A stretch of 9,699 nt of DNA from an uncultured Acidimicrobiales bacterium (GTDB lineage Bacteria; Actinomycetota; Acidimicrobiia; Acidimicrobiales; Iamiaceae). The stretch lies in assembly GCA_937926025.1 (NCBI GenBank), contig CALANQ010000464.1, forward strand, positions 1-9,699. The letters are read 5' to 3'. Both the position numbers and the translations under genes were made by a program. Numbering within the stretch: the first letter of the stretch is position 1; each line of letters begins with the position of its first letter. Positions 6,314-9,699 of this stretch are shown piece after piece. The notes below the pieces were generated by a model. It was not told where the DNA came from and searched no databases. It saw only the letters and a list, made by a program, of their open reading frames with translations.

Positions 6314-6961
6314 GTGACCGAGCGCTACCCCGTCATGGTCGACCTGGCCGGGCGTCCCTGCCTGGTGGTCGGCGGCGGCGAGGTGGCCACCCGCAAGGTC
6401 CTCGGCCTGCTGGCCGCCGACGCCCGCATCACCGTGCGGTCCCCGGAGCTGTCGGCACCGCTCGCCGAGCTGGCGGCGGCCGGGCGCATCCGCTGGGACG
6501 AGCAGCCCTACGCCGGCCTGGGCGTCGCCGACGACGGCCGGTCCTGGAGCCTGGTGCTGTGCGCCACCGACGACGTGGCCGTCAACCGCCGGGTCGCTGC
6601 CGACGCCGACGCGGTGGGCGCCTGGGCCAACGACGCCTCCGATCCCTCGGGTGGCGCCGCCTCCATCCCGGCCAGCCGTCACGCCGGGCCGGTGACCCTG
6701 GCGGTGTCCACCGACGGCGTCCACCCCGGCGCCGCCCGGTGGCTGTGCGACCAGGCCGCCCTCGCCGTCACGCCCGAAGCGCTGGCCGCGCTGGAGCTCA
6801 TCGACGAGATCCGCCTGGAGGACGTCGCCGCCGGTGGCCTGGGCCGACGTCCGGATTGGCGGATGGCCGTCGAGTCGGGAACACTTGAGCTCATTCGTGA
6901 AGGCCAGCTGGCCGAAGCCAAGGAGCGCCTGCAGGCGTGTCTGTCGTCGTCATCGGACTGA
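6314..6961 (+). CDS. sirC: Precorrin-2 dehydrogenase (SirC / CysG N-terminal type)
   Basis: This enzyme oxidises precorrin-2 to sirohydrochlorin with NAD+, on the branch to siroheme and cobalamin; some relatives also insert iron. The 215-residue product starts with a Rossmann fold: RPCLVVGGGEVATRKV at 14-29, the family nucleotide-binding signature, and LVLCATDDVAVNRRV at 80-94. WANDASDP (104-111) lies where the catalytic aspartate is expected; Asp107 is my best candidate, without an alignment. GPVTLAVSTDGVHPGAARWL (125-144) is the other hallmark. The length suits a stand-alone SirC or Met8p-like protein, with no CysG methyltransferase half. Start GTG 6314 has AAGGA (6304-6308) five bases upstream, inside the end of the DUF1269 gene. 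The 3' end overlaps hemA by 25 bases, so the two are likely co-translated. Confidence 0.9.
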   Translation: MTERYPVMVDLAGRPCLVVGGGEVATRKVLGLLAADARITVRSPELSAPLAELAAAGRIRWDEQPYAGLGVADDGRSWSLVLCATDDVAVNRRVAADADAVGAWANDASDPSGGAASIPASRHAGPVTLAVSTDGVHPGAARWLCDQAALAVTPEALAALELIDEIRLEDVAAGGLGRRPDWRMAVESGTLELIREGQLAEAKERLQACLSSSSD

Positions 6962-8208
6962 ACCACCGGACCATGCCGCTCGATCTCTTCGAGCGGATGA
7001 CCATCGATGGCGCGCGCCTGCCCAAAGCCCTGCACGATCTGGGCGAGCGGGAGCACATCGGCGAGGTCGTCGTGCTCTCCACGTGCAACCGCACCGAGGT
7101 GTACGCCATCGCCGAGCGGTTCCACGGCGCCTACGCCGACGTGCGCAACTTCCTGTCGGAGCTGGCCTTCGTGGCGCCCGACGAGTTCGCCGACCACCTC
7201 TACGTCCACTACGACGCCGAGGCCATCCGCCACCTGTTCTCGGTGGCCGCCGGGCTGGACTCCGCCGTCATCGGCGAGGCCGAGATCCTCGGCCAGGTCC
7301 GCAGCTCCTGGGAGTCCGCCGGCCAGGAGGGCACCGCCGGGCCCATCCTCAACCTGCTGTTCCGCCACGCGCTGGAGACCGGCAAGCGGGCCCGCACGGA
7401 GACCGGCATCGCCCGGGGCACCGCGTCGGTGTCGCACGCCGCGGTGGAGATGGCCGCCGAGCGCCTCGGCGACCTCGAAGGCCGCCGGGTCCTCATCATG
7501 GGCGCCGGCGAGATGGCCGAGGGCATGGCCACCGCGCTCCAGGGCGCCGGCGTGGCCGACGTGTTCGTCGCCAACCGCACCTGGCGCAAGGCCCGGGCCC
7601 TCGCCGACCGCATCGACGGCCAGGCCGTCCGCCTCTCGGACCTGCCCCTCGCCCTGCTCGAGGTCGACCTGCTGCTCACCTCCACCGGTGCCACCGTGCC
7701 CGTCGTCGAGCGCGACGACTTCGCCCCGGTCATGGCCGAGCGGGCCGGACGGGAGCTGCTCATCGTCGACATCGCCGTGCCGCGAGACGTCGACCCCACG
7801 GTGGCCGATCTCGAGGGCGTCACGCTGCTCAACATCGACGACCTGCGCCGGTTCGCCCAGGCCGGCATCGAGCGCCGCTCGCACGAGCTGGCTGCGGTCG
7901 AGGAGATCATCGACGCCGAGCTGCAGCGGTTCCGCTCCGCCGCCTCGGCCCGCTCCGCCGCCCCCGTCGTCGCCGCCCTCCGGGGCTGGGCGGATGACGT
8001 GCGCACCGCGGAGCTGGCCCGGTTCGAGTCCAAGCTGGCCGGCCTCGACGACCGCCAGCGCGAGGCCGTCGAGGCGCTCACCAAGGGCCTCGTCGCCAAG
8101 CTGCTCCACGAGCCCACCGTCACGCTCAAGGACACGGCCGGCTCCGCCACCGGCGAGCGCCTGGCCGACGCCACCCGTCAGCTGTTCGACCTCGACGACC
8201 CGGCCTAG
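6937..8208 (+). CDS. hemA: Glutamyl-tRNA reductase
   Basis: HemA reduces glutamyl-tRNA(Glu) with NADPH to glutamate-1-semialdehyde, the first committed step of the C5 tetrapyrrole pathway in the cytosol. The 423-residue product is full length. The catalytic domain has GLNHRTMPLD (7-16), then STCNRTEVY (48-56) with nucleophile Cys50, and RHLFSVAAGLDSAVIGEAEILGQ (98-120) with His99. The NADPH domain has VLIMGAGEMAEG (185-196) and ANRTWRKA (212-219). The C-terminal dimerisation helices occupy about 320-415. GTG 6937 gives the family N-terminus (VVVIGLNHRT) and overlaps sirC by 25 bases; AAGGAG at 6920-6925 is 11 bases upstream, slightly far. It lies in a block headed by rex, so redox control of heme precursor supply is plausible. 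The TAG stop is followed in the same frame, three codons later, by the hemC start. Confidence 0.97.
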   Translation: MSVVVIGLNHRTMPLDLFERMTIDGARLPKALHDLGEREHIGEVVVLSTCNRTEVYAIAERFHGAYADVRNFLSELAFVAPDEFADHLYVHYDAEAIRHLFSVAAGLDSAVIGEAEILGQVRSSWESAGQEGTAGPILNLLFRHALETGKRARTETGIARGTASVSHAAVEMAAERLGDLEGRRVLIMGAGEMAEGMATALQGAGVADVFVANRTWRKARALADRIDGQAVRLSDLPLALLEVDLLLTSTGATVPVVERDDFAPVMAERAGRELLIVDIAVPRDVDPTVADLEGVTLLNIDDLRRFAQAGIERRSHELAAVEEIIDAELQRFRSAASARSAAPVVAALRGWADDVRTAELARFESKLAGLDDRQREAVEALTKGLVAKLLHEPTVTLKDTAGSATGERLADATRQLFDLDDPA

Positions 8209-8217
8209 CCCGCGCCG

Positions 8218-9112
8218 GTGCCGGTCGTCCGGGCCGCCACGCGCGGCAGCTCCCTCGCCCTCTGGCAGGCCGCCCACGTCGGCCGCCTCCTGGAGACCGC
8301 CTACCCCGGGCTCGACGTCGAGTTCGTGGTGGTCGACACCGAGGGCGACCGGCGCCTCGACGTGCCCATCTCGGACTTCGGCGGGAAGGGTGTGTTCGCC
8401 AAGGAGGTCCAGACCGCGGTGCTGGACGGCCGCGCCGACTTCGCCGTCCACTCCGCCAAGGACCTGCCCTCCACCACCGTGCCCGGCCTGACCCTGGCCG
8501 CCGTGCCCGAGCGGGGCGACCCCCGCGACGCGCTGGTGGGCGGGCGCCTCGGCGACCTGCCGCTCGGCGCCACCGTGGCCACCGGCTCCATGCGCCGCCG
8601 GGTGCAGCTGGCCCAGATCCGCCCGGACCTGGTGTTCACGGAGCTGCGCGGCAACATGGCCACCCGGCTCTCGAAGGTGCCCGCCGACGGCGCCATCGTG
8701 GTGGCCGCCGTCGCGCTCCAGCGCCTCCAGCTGGCCGATCAGCTGGCCGAGATCATCCCCGAGGACGACCTGGTCCCCCAGGTGGGCCAGGGTGCGCTGG
8801 GTGTGGAGTGCCGGGCCGACGACGACGTCATCATCGGCATGCTCCAGACCATCGAGCACCTCCCGTCACGCCGGCGGGTCGATGCCGAGCGGGCGTTCCT
8901 GGTGGAGCTCGGCCGGCGCCCACGCCGTCTTCGTCGACGATCTCGGCGACGTGGTCACCAGCGGCGGGGAAGCCGGCCTGCTGCGCCTCTCCGCGTTCCT
9001 CGCCACTGACGGCACCGCCTCGGCGGACCTGGTCCGCATGCGCTCCGTGGGCGACGACCCCACCGCCCTCGGCACCCAGGTCGCCCGGGACCTCCGCCGC
9101 GCCCTGGGCTGA
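8218..9112 (+). CDS. hemC: Hydroxymethylbilane synthase, frame broken near 8911
   Basis: HemC joins four porphobilinogens into hydroxymethylbilane on a covalently bound dipyrromethane cofactor. Residues 1-231 read as a normal enzyme: ATRGSSLALWQA (7-18), FGGKGVFAKEV (54-64), HSAKDLPS (78-85) with the catalytic Asp at 82, TGSMRRR (122-128), ELRGNMATRL (142-151), GQGALGVECR (190-199) and VDAERAFLVEL (221-231). After Leu231 this frame turns into an Arg-rich stretch and stops at 9009. A second frame, beginning AGAHAVF at 8912, gives a good HemC C-terminal domain ending ARDLRRALG at TGA 9110-9112. The family's short Gly-rich segment with the cofactor-binding Cys (near Cys242 in E. coli), expected between the two parts, is absent. 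The change fits a net loss of about 20 bases. It may be a real lesion or an assembly error; both flanks look under normal coding constraint. GTG 8218 is nine bases after hemA. Confidence 0.92.
8908..8914 (+). other. Frameshift/deletion junction in hemC
   Basis: CTC (8908-8910) is the last codon that fits the HemC family in the first frame. One extra G (8911) follows, then GCC GGC GCC CAC in the second frame (Ala-Gly-Ala-His). HemC proteins normally have about seven residues here, including a Cys, so one base stands where about 21 are expected. The junction sits in GGCCGGCGCC, which is locally self-complementary and repetitive and so prone to both deletion and misassembly. Confidence 0.7.
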
Positions 9113-9147
9113 GGCCGCCACGGTCCTGCACGAGAACGACGGGCCCG
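9113..9147. other. Convergent hemC/cobT gap with a short palindrome
   Basis: These 35 bases lie between the ends of two convergent genes. GACGGGCCCGTC at 9138-9149 is a perfect 12-base palindrome that runs into the cobT stop codon. It has no proper loop and no T-run, so I do not call it a terminator. Nothing else is recognisable. Confidence 0.3.
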
Positions 9148-9650
9148 TCAGGTCTCGGGGAGGTCGGCCATGCCGGACAGGGCCCTTGCGGCGGCTTGGA
9201 CGAGGGGGATGGCGAGGCAGGCGCCGGTGCCCTCGCCGAGGCGGAGGCCGAGGTCCAGGAGCGGGTCCAGGTCGAGGTGCTTGAGGGCGACGGCGGCTGC
9301 GGGCTCCGTGGAGAGGTGGCCGGCCAGGCCCCGGGCGGCGGTGCCGGGGGCCAGGGCATCGGCGATGCAGGCGGCTGATGCCGCGATGACGCCGTCGATC
9401 ACGTAGGGCACCCCGGCGGCCGCGGCAGCGATGTACAGGCCGGCCATGGCGGCGATCTCCAGGCCGCCGACCTCGGCCAGCAGCTCCCACGGGTCGTCCA
9501 CCCCGGCGACGCGGTCCATGGCGGCGGTGACGATCGCCGTCTTGTGCGGGAGCTGGTCGGCGGGCAGGCCCGCTCCGGTGCCCGTGACCGTGTCGGGAAG
9601 GGCGCCGGCGAGCAGCCCGATGAGGACGGCGGCGGGCGTGGTGTTGCCGA
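9148..9650 (-). CDS. cobT: Nicotinate-nucleotide-dimethylbenzimidazole phosphoribosyltransferase, N-terminus missing
   Basis: CobT moves phosphoribose from nicotinate mononucleotide to 5,6-dimethylbenzimidazole, making the lower-ligand nucleotide precursor of cobalamin in the cytosol. About 166 C-terminal residues of a normal 340-360 remain. Visible motifs: GNTTPAAVLIG at the cut end (the family's IGNTTPA signature, with the Ile codon broken), then LPHKTAIVTAA, VGGLEIAAMAGLY, VPYVIDGVIA, LSTEPAA, and DLGLRLGEGTGACLA, which holds the Glu of the RLGEG motif matching the catalytic base. The stop is TGA at 9150-9148. The reading frame continues past 9650 only into adapter, which gives the well-known artefact peptide TGVQTCALPI, so no start is present. 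It converges on hemC with a 35-base gap. It is related by pathway to sirC and the hem genes but lies on the opposite strand. Confidence 0.95.
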
Positions 9651-9699
9651 AGATCGGAAGAGCACACGTCTGAACTCCAGTCACTTAGGCATCTCGTAT
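9651..9699 (+). other. Illumina TruSeq adapter and index read-through (contamination)
   Basis: Starting with AGATCGGAAGAGC at 9651, the sequence matches the TruSeq index adapter: a 34-base adapter body (9651-9684), the six-base index TTAGGC (9685-9690, TruSeq index 3), and the start of the following constant part, ATCTCGTAT (9691-9699). The cobT codon for the conserved Ile before GNTTPA is broken exactly at 9650, which confirms that genomic sequence ends there. These 49 bases should be trimmed. Confidence 0.98.

Noticed and set aside
6679..8859. A 726-codon open frame on the minus strand across sirC, hemA and hemC
   Set aside because: Its translation is low-complexity Gly/Val/His/Asp sequence, the usual antisense artefact at this GC content, and it crosses three well-identified genes on the other strand.
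9138..9149. Possible bidirectional terminator between hemC and cobT (12-base palindrome GACGGGCCCGTC)
   Set aside because: At most a four-base stem with a GGCC loop and no T-run on either side; chance palindromes of this sort are frequent in such GC-rich DNA.
9148..9684. A CobT-like protein with an apparent start at 9684 and N-terminus MTGVQTCALPIF
   Set aside because: The first residues are translated adapter, a known database artefact. The true gene is cut at 9650 and has no start in this window.
1..9699. tRNA or rRNA genes, CRISPR arrays, insertion sequences, phage or defence genes
   Set aside because: None seen on either strand. Nearly all the sequence is covered by identifiable housekeeping or transport genes, and the gaps are too short to hold such elements.

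Overview
The window is dense, very GC-rich DNA: almost every third codon position is G or C, GTG starts are common, and genes abut or overlap. Gene content and order (a Rex repressor ahead of hemA and hemC, a free-standing precorrin-2 dehydrogenase, and TANNNT boxes placed 7-9 bases before start codons) suggest an actinobacterium. An Acidimicrobiia-like metagenome contig is my guess, not something shown here. The last 49 bases (9651-9699) are not biological: they are Illumina TruSeq adapter and index sequence left on the contig end, so genomic sequence stops at 9650.

Layout. (1) 3-662, + strand: the 3' part of proC (proline synthesis). (2) 659-1602, - strand: a SAM hydrolase of the DUF62 family, translationally coupled to an unlisted 28-residue single-span membrane peptide whose stop codon interlocks with the proC stop. 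(3) 1655-3381, - strand: a two-gene ABC-2 type exporter, ATPase then permease, with overlapping ends. (4) 3382-3490: a divergent promoter region containing a nested inverted repeat. (5) 3491-4981, + strand: a fatty-acyl-CoA ligase-like enzyme. (6) 5047-9112, + strand: a redox and tetrapyrrole block of rex, a DUF1269 membrane protein, sirC, hemA and a frame-broken hemC. (7) 9148-9650, - strand: the C-terminal half of cobT, convergent with hemC and cut off by the adapter.

How the genes fit together. HemA makes glutamate-1-semialdehyde and HemC makes hydroxymethylbilane. SirC turns precorrin-2 into sirohydrochlorin, the siroheme and B12 branch. CobT activates the lower-ligand base of cobalamin. 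Rex senses NADH/NAD+ and in Streptomyces sits in a rex-hemACD operon, so control of tetrapyrrole supply by redox state is the natural reading. A partial Rex-type operator lies just upstream of rex itself.

No RNA gene, CRISPR array, transposon or phage element was seen, and no gene-free stretch exceeds about 110 bases. I see no large undescribed system. The items most worth a second look are the 28-residue peptide, the hemC lesion that removes the expected cofactor-cysteine segment, the candidate Rex operator and leaderless promoters, and the adapter contamination.
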